Assembly: GCA_015501595.1 (NCBI GenBank)
Contig: JADNRX010000292.1
Coordinates: 1-64,000 of the forward strand
DNA length: 64,000 nt
Source of the DNA: Hymenopellis radicata
Taxonomy: Eukaryota; Basidiomycota; Agaricomycetes; Agaricales; Physalacriaceae
Reading direction: 5' to 3'
Positions 1 to 11,942 of this stretch are shown here, one piece after another (the stretch's first letter is position 1; each line of letters starts with the position of its first letter). The notes beneath the pieces are model-generated. The model ran no database searches, was not told the DNA's origin, and saw only the letters and a list, made by a program, of their open reading frames with translations. Made by a program: the position numbers and the translations under genes.

Positions 1-366
1 AACCCATCCACTCTGCTCTAGGACCCAACCGTCCGACTAGCTCTACTAGGAAACTTCTCCAACAACAAAAGGTGCTGAGTGGGTGGGCGAAAGAAAGAAC
101 AGAGAGAGCGCACAGCGACGAAAAGTCGCGCTGGCGATGTTGGAGAACGTTTGCTAGGTGGAAGGACGGAAGGAAGAAACCCGAGATCACGTGCCATCAA
201 ACCGTCGCGTGAAACGTCGCCACCCGCGCCAGCCTCCTCGTGGCTCCCACGTTCGGTTTGAGTATTTGAATCGGCAGTATCGAGGGATGTATGCGTTTAC
301 AGCTATCCTTGGTCGATGTCTAACAGCGGTCTACTAGGAAATGACCCATTCAACTACTAGCAACTA

Positions 367-1159
367 CTATGGGAGAAGTACCCGGAAGACCCCACATACG
401 AGGAACTTGGTCCTAATGCGTGGGTTTGGCGCACCTATCTGGATGAGAGTACGATATTTGACGCGGATATGGTCAATGAGTCTACCTACTAATAGCGTTG
501 ATGTTTTGTTGACCTTTGTGAGGATCCCATTTCACAGAGAAGTTCTTACAGTCAGTCTATTAGCTTTCGTCAGCACCTTCCTCGTGCAAACATCGGAATG
601 CTTACCTGCAAATCGACTTCACGGAAGTCTCTGCATCCTTGCTCTACGAAGTCGCCCTTCTCCAACGCGAGATCTTGCCTTTTCTGACAAACATATTCCA
701 TATACCTTCACCTCCTGCTTTTCCTCTCTCGGTTTGGAACGCAACCCGGTGCCGTTTGGGAGCTCTATTCTCACTTCTCTGAGCCAGGCGATGCTTCCAT
801 CTACTCCGCTGGATGAAGATGCGCCCGTCACATTCGCCGACGCTATCGAATTGCACCCGCAACTGACTGGCACCCTCTTACCATACTTTCAGCAGTGCAA
901 CAAATCCACTTATGGATTACGCCACGCTCTGCGTTTTGCCTCAGTGGCCCATCATTCGGATTGGACTATGGTTCAACGAGACGGCGGGGAATGGGTAGAC
1001 GACACCTATGATCAAGAGGCCGTTTACGCCTTAATCACACACGGGCTACTATATATTCGTCTCTTCTTGAGGTGCAATGACGTTTCGGATCGTGAAATCA
1101 GCGCCGTACTGACCTTCATCGCCCGCTTCAATTTCCGTTCCCACTTTTCCACGAGCTAG
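367..1159 (+). pseudogene. DUF6535-type membrane protein gene, frame-broken remnant
   Basis: The segment encodes pieces typical of basidiomycete DUF6535 proteins, but in three different frames. EELGPNAWVWRTYLDES followed by FDADMVNES lies at about 370-485, VDVLL near 500, FVSTFLVQTSE near 565-600, and IDFTEVSASLLYEVALLQRE near 611-670. A further open stretch at about 780-1159 includes HSDWTMVQRDGGEWVDDTY and NDVSDREISAVL and may be the degenerate C-terminal part. One 50-nt intron could explain one frame change, but not both together with the stops after NES. The family is usually a multi-pass membrane protein of unknown role. I call it a pseudogene; an unrecognised intron pattern is the alternative. 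It is convergent with OLA1. Confidence 0.6.
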
Positions 1160-1409
1160 ACGCGCGCATTGCGGAGAACCGCAACATCGTCATTCAGATC
1201 TACTCATGTATCGTGATACATGCCTTCCAAGCTATTGAAATCCACCCTCTACTTACATTTACTGCCCTTTGGCTTCCGTTGTCGTTCATGTAGTCGGTGC
1301 ACCTCACATTCGTCTTGCAATATCCACTACGCCTCACCTATAGATACAGCCACTACCAATACACTGCCATTATCATTCTACGCTATGGACTCCTTCTAGT
1401 ACTACTCCC

Positions 1410-3287
1410 TTACGCACCAGCCTTCCAGTACGCAATATCCCCATCAACCACTAACAAGCCAGTTAGTCACTGCAAGCAACATTTCGAATGATACGCACTC
1501 TCATAAGGCTTCCCTGCTGCCTCAGCTTACCAGCAGCCTTGACTGCAGCTTCCGAACCGTGCTCCTTCAAGTCCTCGTACGTCATGATCTCCCCACATAC
1601 AAACTTGTTCTCGAAATCGGAGTGAATAACACCGGCAGCCTGGGGCGCCTTGGTGCCCTTGCGGATGGTCCACGCGCGCACTTCAGTGGGGCCGACAGTA
1701 AAGTACCGTATAAGCTGGTAGCTAGTGAGACGAGGCGAGAGCAGATAAGGCTGAAGCTGGAAGACATACATTGAGACTGCTGTAGCCGGCGTGCGTGATC
1801 TTGGGCAGCGCGCTAACCGCACCGGCCTTCTCCTCCTCCGCCTTCTTTTCTTCCGGCGTTGAAAGTGCTGCGAGGCGCTCTTCGAAGGAGACAGAGAAGG
1901 GAATGAGCGGGTCACCGGGGTTGTTCTCATCGATCCAGGCTTTGATCTTGGGCAGCCATTTGTTCTTTTTCCGTACGTAGTCTTTCTCGCTAAGATTGAC
2001 AAGATAAGTGACGGGCTTGGCGGTCAAGAGTTGGAGAGTGTTGACAACGTCGATCTAAAAACAGTGTAAGTTGATGAAATGAAAGAGAATTTAGGAGAGT
2101 CAGATAAAGATTTGTTCTCAGAGGCATAATGGGGCGTTACTCCCGCCTCGACGAGCTGGGTTATCGAGCTTCAAGCTCTTTGTCGTCATTTGAACACGAT
2201 TGAGATGATTGGTTTACCTAGAGGGCAGATGTCAACAAAGTTCATAGATTGTACAGGAAAATGAAAAGTAAGAAGAAAACAAGAAATCTCATAGGAATAA
2301 TGGGGCGTTACTCCCTCCTCGACGAGCTGGGTTAATCGAGCATATAGCTCTTTTTCATCATATAAGCAGAGCAGGGAGCGATTGCTTACCTCCTTGTTCG
2401 ACCAGTCGTGCTTGCGCACGTCTATCTCGTCGACGGTGAGAACCTTAAGAACCTTCTCGACAATCGCAATCTCTTCCTTCTTTGCCTTGTCTGCGAGACT
2501 GTTGCTGCCCAAGCTGCGAGTGCTTTTCTTGGCCATGTCGATGTACTTCTCGACCCACTCGATGTCCTTGAGCCGCAGTTCTGTCTGGATGATGCTCATA
2601 TCACGGGTGGGGTCCACGTCGCCCTCTACATGAGTGACTTCCGCATCCTCGAAAGCGCGAACTACTTGGAAAATACCGTCGACGGCGCGGACATGGGACA
2701 AGAATGCGTTTCCGAGACCAGCACCGGTGGACGCGCCGGCTGTGAGGCCAGCAATGTCTATGCAGGTGAGGAAGGCAGGGATTCGGGAGGCGGGTTTGTA
2801 TGTTTCGTAGAGCCAAGTAAAGCGTTCATCTGGGACAGGGATACGCGCTTCCTAGAAAGGATGTGAGTAAGGATACATGACGGATTGTTTACGAAAGGAT
2901 ATGGAGGATTTATCCATCTTCTGATGTCGACGATGATCAAGCCGCCGACCGCCCACACCAGTAACATAGACCCGTTTATCAAATTGTTGAAGAGATGTAC
3001 ACACCTCTGGATTAATCGTTGCATAGGGATAGTTTGCTGCTAGGGCCAGACCTGTGCTGTGGATTTATACCGACGAAATCCACACAAATCGACACGTCGC
3101 CTACTTGTATTGGAGAGAGCGTTGAAGAAAGACGATTTCCCGACGTTCGGCACACCTATACAACACAGTAAGTAGATGACAAGTTCACCATCTAAGCGAA
3201 CCAACCTACGATGCCAATCTTTAGGTTGTTGCCCGGTCGCCCCAGGAGCGTTTTCTTCTCAGCGGCGGCGGCTTTTTTGGGCGGCAT
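1410..3287 (-). CDS. OLA1: Obg-like ATPase OLA1/YchF, P-loop NTPase
   Basis: Cytosolic TRAFAC-class ATPase of the YchF/OLA1 subfamily, linked to translation and stress responses. It starts at [12 protein letters not shown] and continues with NNLKIGIV, an intron, then the P-loop [35 protein letters not shown] and [20 protein letters not shown] (switch II/G3) follow. The middle part has the helical stretch to DWSNKE and [16 protein letters not shown] with the NLSEKD (G4-like) motif. The C-terminal TGS part runs [18 protein letters not shown] to [11 protein letters not shown]. At least six introns are needed, including a 335-nt one (2055-2389). GKLRQQG and KPYEM are conserved in the family but lie in different frames, and one base is missing at the CCC run at 1512-1514. 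An in-frame ATG at 3383 adds 32 residues. Confidence 0.93.
2126..2391 (-). repeat. Tandem duplication inside the OLA1 intron
   Basis: Two copies, 2126-2220 and 2297-2391, lie 171 bp apart in direct orientation. The shared core (plus strand) is ATAATGGGGCGTTACTCC, then CCTCGACGAGCTGGGTTA, AGCTCTTT and GATTG.TTACCT. The second block ends on the real 5' splice site (GGTAAGC on the minus strand), and the first ends on a decayed copy of it (GGTAAACC). The duplication therefore took the donor site with it and enlarged the intron to 335 nt, against about 50 nt for its neighbours. Confidence 0.8.
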
Positions 3288-3668
3288 TCTCTTCTTGACG
3301 AGGCAGGGGGCGGAGGTCGAGAAATGGGAACAGAAGGAGAAAAGCGGTTGTCGATGGACGCAGGAACGAAGAAGGCCTGCCATCGCAAATATGCCAAAAA
3401 AGAAAAAAATGTCCAGTAAGAGTTTATTTTCCCACGCTTTATCTAGACGAATGGAGGCAGGGTCGCCGAGACCCGCCGGCTATATTCCGATCCAGGCCGA
3501 ACCCAAAGTGTGGCGCCGTCTTGTGGGAAGTAATTCAATATTTCATACATTGCCCTTCCGCCGTCCAGAAACCATCCTGAAAATACGCTGAGGCATCAAG
3601 CCCGGCGTGTCTGTGTACTTCTTGTGGTATGCCTCCCACGTCAGACAACACCTTGGCCCGGAGCGTCG

Positions 3669-4219
3669 TCAGATATAGTAGCTTTCGGTAATGGGTGTTA
3701 AATTGTTACTCACTGTGGCAGCTTCTAATAACGTCTTGGAACTATACAGGCATTCATCTAGGATTTCATTGATCACAGTGTAATTCTCGTATAGAGGACC
3801 GTCCTGATCCACGACAACCACTGGATTCGCGCCGAGTCTTCCATCATCTCCCGCGTTATCACCAGTGGAAATAGACGCAGACGCTGCCGACAGATTTCCC
3901 ATGCAGGATGGTCTGCATTGAGATTTCTCAGACTCCGGATAGGATGGCCAAGTGAGCACGACTTGTCATGATAACGCGACACAGACGACGGCAAAAGCAA
4001 CCAACACGCACGCCAGTATAAGTTTATCAGGCTCATGTCTATTGCAGGACGAAGGTGAAGTGCACCGACTAGTAATTGCGTCACGATGCTGAGAGCATCC
4101 TGCATGGCAGTTCGAGTAGAATCTGATGGGCCGGACACGTTGACGGCGTTACAACTCAAGGCGCAGGGAGGAGAAAACCTTGAATCAAAATGATTGAAGA
4201 GTCGGACACACGAGTACAC
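3669..4219 (-). other. Open region downstream of the carboxypeptidase stop, uncertain
   Basis: Two overlapping minus-strand open frames follow the carboxypeptidase stop. One encodes NVSGPSDSTRTAMQDALS. Another encodes a clear hydrophobic segment, LILACVLVAFAVVCVALS, ending in a stop at 3966-3968. This could be an alternative membrane-anchored C-terminus of the upstream carboxypeptidase, a small separate gene, or chance. No splice pair with good consensus joins it to the S10 frame. No family was recognised. Confidence 0.25.
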
Positions 4220-4225
4220 GATCGA

Positions 4226-6678
4226 CTACGCTGTTGACGGTGAGTCCTGCCTGCCAAGGAGGAACGACATGGTCGAAAACGCCGCCCATGGTACAAATTC
4301 TAGGCAAATCAATTATCAGCACCATCCATGTCACTGGCGTGCGGATGACTTACGAGGAGTCATATGACCGCTGAACGCAAACTCGACATCTGTTTGAAGC
4401 GATTGAGTATCTGCTCGCAAGACGACTTCACAAACGTACAAGTCAAGCCCCGCTCAGTGTGTTCATTACCAAAAACGCCAAAGTTCTGCAGTTTGAAGCT
4501 TTCAGGCTCAATCGGCGTCTGGAAACCTTGAGCGCCGTTCCAGGTCATGTTTCTACGAGAGGTCAGCCACTATTCAAAAGCTTGAAGAGTACTACTAACT
4601 GAATAGCGATCCGTGTGCCCTCAGCAACCAGAATGAAATCCTGTCAAGTGCAAGATGAGGGCGGAGATTGGAGGCAAGCAGCGACGCCTACAGCAAGGCC
4701 ATGGACGATCACAGTCCTCTCAGATTTTTCGATCACATTAGGGAGAACGCTAAGAGTTGAGGCGACTGATTGGTCTCGGCCACCGGCTCCTGTTGTGCGG
4801 TTGATATACACGGCATTATTGGCGCAACTGACCCACTCGATCGCAGGTGCATGGATAGCTTGTTGGACCTACAAATGGGATGTGACTTGGAATCACGTCG
4901 GCGATGAGGGACATACATCTGAGCTATAGAACGAGCGTTGTAAAGGTCGCTTTGGAGCTGTGATCAAAAGATACGTACCGGTTGAAGTATACAAACTCCT
5001 GTGTGGACCTTGGGAAGCCAAGGACACTCCCTGAGCAGTCAGGTCAGGATTCAACGCGAACAGAGGAGGTGACACGACATACAGAGATTCGGGAACGTGT
5101 CGGATACCCTCAATAAAAGTCAGCAAGTAAACACACTTCACGGACTGATGTACTACGTACCTGTAGACATCGAACACAGGATTAAGTCTAGTATTCAGGA
5201 CTCGAGGATCAGTTTACACGTGGATAAATACGACGGCACACTCACACGCCAACAGCGCGCTGAATCGGACTGTGCATCCGACAGGCAGCCGACACCGTCC
5301 CAAAAGTTCCTTCCACAACGCCCGCAGGGAACGGCAGCTGCCCAGCGGGTGGATATGTAACGAAATTGTCCAGGTAGTCTGTGTATCCACACGTATCGGA
5401 GATCTCTTGCAGCTGATCCCAGAACGTCGAGTTGAAGGGGAAGAGGTTTTCATTCGCCCGCGCGAAACGCAGGGCTGGAATTTCTTGCTGTACGACGCCA
5501 TAAGTGAGGGACGGGTCAGCGATCCATATGCCCTTGAGGTTTAGATCAAGCCCGGGGTGCTCGTATATCCAATTGGCGATGTATGGGACGTCTATATGAT
5601 CGATTAGCGCATTACGACACACAGTTGTGGCGTATCGTACAGAAGCCAGCGTACTACGAAGTTCGCGGTTAGACACTTATAGCAAGCGAAGAAGGATACT
5701 TACGCTTTCTCCGGAGAGGTAAAAATCTTTGCCTTTGAGCTCCGAAAACACTTCGAGGAATTGCCCCAGGAACCCGGTGAGCTGCTCTGCGAGCTCGTCA
5801 TCGTTCGTGATGTTGGGGCTGCCTTGGCTGAATCCGGTCTACAGTCACGATATCAGTAGACTCGGAATGAACAACAGTGTGATTGTACTCACGCCGACAG
5901 GCTGCTCCACCCAAAGGACATTCGCCAAGTTGGTCCATGAAAATGGGTTACTAAAAGCTTATGAAATGCAATCATAAATCTAGTCGAACAACGACTTACG
6001 GAGTTGGTTCTGCTTGTCCCCAAGACCAAGCTAGATAGATGTCAACGATGTTAAGTTTGAGAGTTAGACAAGAGTGATCTACAGATTGGTCCGTTTTCCT
6101 GCAGAAAGCCTTCCAGAGATGAACATCCGGGTCCACCTATAAGACGTGCACTGTCAATCAGACGTTACTTGACAAAGGACTAATCTACCATTCGTCCAGA
6201 AGAGTAGGTCTTTCACCGCTGAAGGGTCTGCGGCCGGCCAGAACCTGTGAACATCATCTTAAGAATGGGCCTGAAGTGTAACGAGAGTCCGTAGTATACC
6301 AGAAAAACAATTTCCGTGTCTCTTCTGGGTCTCCAGAAATGGGCATGAGTCCCGCCCAGGAAGGACCGGCATCGAAGTTAACTGAGACGGAGGTTCATGG
6401 AAATGGTGGCAGAACGGAGAGTCGGAGAAACTACCTTCAGGAATAGTCGTCCCGTCTACGAAAAACTTCTCTGCCGCAGGATTGGAGAACGTAATCGTCG
6501 GCGAATCCTGGCGCGCACGAAGCTTAGAGGCGGCGTCGGGACCGAGGAAGGTTTGCAACCGCTCCAGTTGCTCCCTCTGGATCTCCATGGCGTCTTCCAT
6601 ACCTTGCATCGCCCCGCCAAGAGCGTACGCACAAGCGATAAAAGAAATCGCTGGGAGTAATTTGAGAAGAGACATCAT
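4226..6678 (-). CDS. Secreted serine carboxypeptidase, peptidase family S10
   Basis: Removes C-terminal residues from peptides in the secretory pathway or outside the cell. The N-terminus MMSLLKLLPAISFIACAYA is a signal peptide, followed by a pro-region. The mature part shows PISGDPEETRKLFFWFWP, NGGPGCSSLEGFLQENGP, WVEQPVGTGFS and the nucleophile motif GES-YAGFYVPYIANW. Further on are LNPVFDVYR, VSDTFPNLW-SVLGFPRST, HGLADFILVAEGTRI (Asp region), MTWNGAQGFQTPI, GVFGNEHTERGLT and SGHMTP (His). It ends FLLGRQDSPSTA. Ten or more introns of about 50 nt are required. The catalytic motif is split: GES ends one exon, YAGF sits on a 13-nt microexon (5641-5653), and YVPYI opens the next. All three triad regions are present and every junction restores frame, so it looks functional. 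Confidence 0.9.
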
Positions 6679-7405
6679 CGTTATCGAGGTCTGAAGAGAT
6701 GGCTATCGCAGCCTGCTTTAAATCACGTCGGAGCTTCGCGCGTATTTTTGGCCGCAGTCATATGCGCGTTGTCCGAAGGAGCGCCGCATGGTCACTAGGC
6801 GATGTTTATAAAGCAACCAGGGGACGTGCAGAGAGGTAGGTTTGAGATGGCATCTTGGTGGTGGCAGACCGGGAAGACATCTGAACGACACGAGAGTAGG
6901 ACTCCAAGAGCAAGAGAGTGGTTTGGAGTAGAAATGACCACTGTCTTTCTATGTTAAATACCATATTATTCCGTCAGCAAGCATGCGCTGAAAAACCCAC
7001 GCACGCATCGGTTCCCACAACCTGTCACTTTTACGAAGATGCCAAGGACGTCGCGAATGTTCGGTGGATGAACTCATTGCAGCCTCGAACAAAGCATTTG
7101 AAGTGTAATCCGCCTTGAACGCCCTCTAGTGCTATTCTCTGTGTGGAACATCGAGTCGGTATGCCGCTGTGCTAGAAACTTGGATTTAGACCTCTCCGAC
7201 AGAGTCCGTGGCTGAAATTTCGGGATTACGTTGCAATTGCGTGCGGCATGAGCGATGTACATCATGGGTGAGAAGAAGGCGACCTGCGACGCCTTGTGCT
7301 GATTTCCCATGTTGCCGGTCCGCCGCAGGCCGCCAATCAGACTGAGCTGCCCAGCAGTAGCGTTATACAAGTTGCATTACACTGTGTCGATGCTAGAACT
7401 GCCCT
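6679..7405. other. Intergenic region, upstream of the carboxypeptidase
   Basis: No supported gene. A TTTAAAG (minus strand) lies about 40 bp before the carboxypeptidase ATG and TTTATAAA lies at about 6805-6812; either could be its TATA element. The block at 7111-7150 resembles the MYND-gene tail at 7401-7430 (GCCCTCTAGT, then TTCT and GTG.CACAT), which suggests a decayed local duplication of that 3' end. Confidence 0.4.
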
Positions 7406-8506
7406 CTAGTATTCTGTCTTGTGGCACATTTGCTTGTGATTTACAATAACGAACCCCTTGTTATACGTCCAGTGCTCTCGTTGATGATCTGCAGAGCACT
7501 GTAACATATCAGTGAGTAAGAGCACCCGATAGTCATGAATAGGAGACTTGCATATCTAACGGTGAAGCATCTGTTGATAGTACCAAATTGAGTTGAGATT
7601 CTAAGGATGAAGAAAAAGATGGGACATACCTTGAACAAGCTTTCAAGTTCTGTGTCGCGTTACAGGTAGGCAACGCACAAACTTCCCAGTTTTTGAATCG
7701 GCTCCGCATCTTTTTTACGTCGGGTTTGAAAGCCGGATCCGTCAAAATCTGATACAAGCGTAAGGAAACGACCCCCAAGAAGTCATTTCGGTATCGTCGA
7801 GCCCAATCGGTCAGGAGAGGGAGTAAGCGTTCCCTGATGGGGGCAGGTATAACTTTATCTTTCTTCTCCTTTATGTATACTGTACACAGCGAACCCAGAA
7901 GCTGGACGACGTTGCCGGCTTCGTGGTTATAATCGGCCCCATCGTTGGATGCCTGATTAGACCGCGAGTCTCTGCGACGCATGGAGTCATTCCATCGTGG
8001 ACTGAGATCGACCAGTCTTTCCGCCAAGACCGCTGCAAGTCGTTTTCCGGTACTGCGCAGGGCTTCATAGACTTCAGGTACTGTGTAAGATACGGTATGT
8101 GCTGCAATGCGACTAGCATGATGAGATAGCCATTGATAAGACCCATGTCCGCAATAATATCGGAAGTCACGGCGCGAGGCGAGTTATGGGGAGGGACGTC
8201 GAGGGCACGTTCAATTGTGGCCGGGAGGTAAAATGCGGCGAATCGAGATAGAATAATATCTTGTTGCTCCTCAGTTTCTCGGCGCAGATCGTCTAACTTT
8301 GGCGGCTACTGAGAATAGTGGAGGAAGCACGAGATTACATACTCACGTATTTGCATAGGACAGCGACTTTGGCCATTTCTGGTAACGAATCGCGACCATC
8401 TGTGAAGTCTGATTTTTCGATCCCTCCAAGTCCACATGTTGGCATAACATGAAATTTGGAGACAAAATAAGTACATACCAAGAGCAACCGCAAAGTCCTT
8501 GGACAT
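7406..8506 (-). CDS. MYND-type zinc-finger protein (copy 1)
   Basis: The likely start is MSKDFAVALDFTDGRDSLPE; in-frame ATGs also lie at 8527 and 8584. A helical body (KLDDLRRETEEQQDIILSRF, FYLPATIERALDVPPH, EVYEALRSTGKRLAAVLAE, PIRERLLPLLTDWARRYRND) leads to a C-terminal MYND finger: CALPTCNATQNLKACSRC-FTVRY-CSADHQREHW and a final Cys in KQMC. MYND fingers are protein-protein interaction modules, and family members of this layout are common and uncharacterised in mushrooms. The finger is spread over three exons: the middle one is 19 nt (7552-7570) and the intron after it (7499-7551) begins GCAAGT, a GC-AG intron. Near 8120 the frame changes (DMGLINGYL versus HHASRIAAH). This is a one-base deletion or a 41-nt intron with a poor donor. 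Confidence 0.75.
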
Positions 8507-8650
8507 AGGAGAGTCCGCGAACAACATTGAAGACTTTGTGATGGACGCAGGAAAGAAAATACAACGCGCACGTGTTGTGATCAAGGGTTTCCATCAAGCG
8601 TGCCACTTCCTGCTCGCTTTCGTTGAAGTCATACGAAACCGTGCGTAGAT

Positions 8651-9161
8651 TTCGAACATCGACAACGCCACAATCCTCTCACTCCTACGCCTTCCTGCTG
8701 TGGAGGAACTCGTCTGCACCGACACAAAGCGCCGAGCTCACTGGCGCCCATCGTCCTCAAAGTTCGCCGAATGTATATTGAGTATGATTCGTGTAGTAGG
8801 ACAAGCCAGCTTTAGCTCACTCAAAGCACTTCATACCTTTGACTATAGACAGACGCCAGAAGTAATCCTTTACGTTCTCGAGGCGCTGTCCAATCTGAGG
8901 ACCTGGAGATTCACGTCCGTCGCGAGAACATACCTCGAGGACCGCAGGTTTTCCTTCTCCGCCCACAGGCCCGAACGAATTTGTGGATGTGTACCACGAC
9001 GCCAACGGGAGGAACAGGACTATCCAAGATACTCTCTCCTCGTAGGCTTACGAAAGTACTGCCTGCCTAAAACTCAGGCATGTCTTAGGTTAAACAGTAC
9101 TGCATTCAAATATTCTATCGAGAAGAGTTACAGGGATGGTCGCAGACCCAGAGACGGATGA
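8651..9161 (+). pseudogene. Fragment of an F-box/LRR-like protein
   Basis: The open frame NIDNATILSLLRLPAVEELVCTD, FSSLKALHTFDYRQTPEVI and VLEALSNLRTWRF resembles the C-terminal leucine-rich part of mushroom F-box proteins. No F-box, start codon or continuous upstream exon was found; the frame is closed by a stop at about 8645. Similarity becomes unclear after about 8930. It is divergent from the MYND gene and convergent with manganese peroxidase 1. Probably a truncated relic. Confidence 0.4.
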
Positions 9162-9257
9162 ATAAGATCAAAATTATTGCCACGAAACCCGAAGTCGAAT
9201 TAGGATGGAGGTCTGGCACACCGCTTGAGTTACAAGCAAGGGTCAAGGATGAAGGAC

Positions 9258-10944
<1,687 letters not shown>

Positions 10945-10990
10945 TGAAAGATATCGAGTATCCTGCTCTTACATCTCAACTTGCAGTGCC

Positions 10991-10997
10991 ATTTATA
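10991..10997 (-). promoter_or_regulatory. TATA box of manganese peroxidase 1
   Basis: TATAAAT on the minus strand, 47 bp upstream of the ATG at 10944. The spacing is the same as for the second peroxidase. Confidence 0.55.
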
Positions 10998-11942
10998 CCT
11001 ACAAAACTGTTCCGACGGCAGTGTTGAAACGAAAAACCGGCTAAGTTGTCACCAATGGCGTGTTTCCGACAAAATACGGTGTTACCATTGGGCGAAGGGA
11101 GAATGTGAGAAGACAAAGCTTTCTTTCTGTTGTAAAACTGAAGGATTCTGAAAACCCGGTAGAGTTGAACTAGGAAATAGAGCCGCGTCAAGGAACGAAA
11201 AGAGGAGGTGTGGGATACACTCACACGGTGCCAACAGTACGGCATCACCCAAAAGACAGGGACCGTTCGGTATAACGGTCATTCAAGGAACGATTCACAT
11301 ACTTTCATCAGACAGGCATTCACCAGCGACGTATTTCCGTCGGGTATTGGAAAGATAATGCCATACAGGAGGACGTGTGGTTCATGGAATACATTTTCGA
11401 TAACAGATACGAGACTGTCAAAGTAGACAGTGAGAGCTTTAGTATTGAATGAAACGCAGAATGGAAGAGTACGTACCAATTTATGGGAACGAAAGGAGCG
11501 CTAGCGCCGAAACACCTTTGGGAAACACAGGGGACATAAAGCATTCTTGCAGATACTTTCCTTAGCTGTTCATGTATCCGAAAACCGTATGAATAATAAA
11601 TGCAGCCACGGTAAAGACTCAGCGTGAGACGGCCGAAGTTGAATAGAACCAGTGTTTCTCCACAAGAGCTGGAAGCTACCAACGCGTGGATGTAGAGCTC
11701 AAATGCGTCGCTGGGCCGCTTTTCAATCCTTTACTGAGCTTAAGGAAACCTAGGATTTCACCGTTGACATTTGATGAAGCCGGCCAGGATGTTTGTGGAT
11801 GTTGGTTGACAAGGTGTATGAGGTCACGTCACTCTCCGTCACGCTTAATAGTTCAGGGTTTCCTTTTACGACCACCTGACTCAGGTATGAGGCAACCAAC
11901 CTTTCCTTTCTCCTGCAATCTGACGATTGAGCGTTGTATAGA
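10998..11942. other. Intergenic region between MnP1 promoter and F-box gene
   Basis: No supported gene; only short, unconserved open frames. It must contain the upstream control regions of two divergent genes, MnP1 (-) and the F-box gene (+). Confidence 0.4.

Noticed and set aside
1500..1530. GTAAGC near the OLA1 C-terminus as a splice donor instead of a frame break
   Set aside because: It would remove GKLRQQGKPYE, a conserved part of the family that is plainly encoded here.
7074..7370. 98-codon minus-strand frame downstream of MYND copy 1
   Set aside because: No domain or splice support; it partly overlaps what looks like a decayed duplicate of the MYND 3' end.
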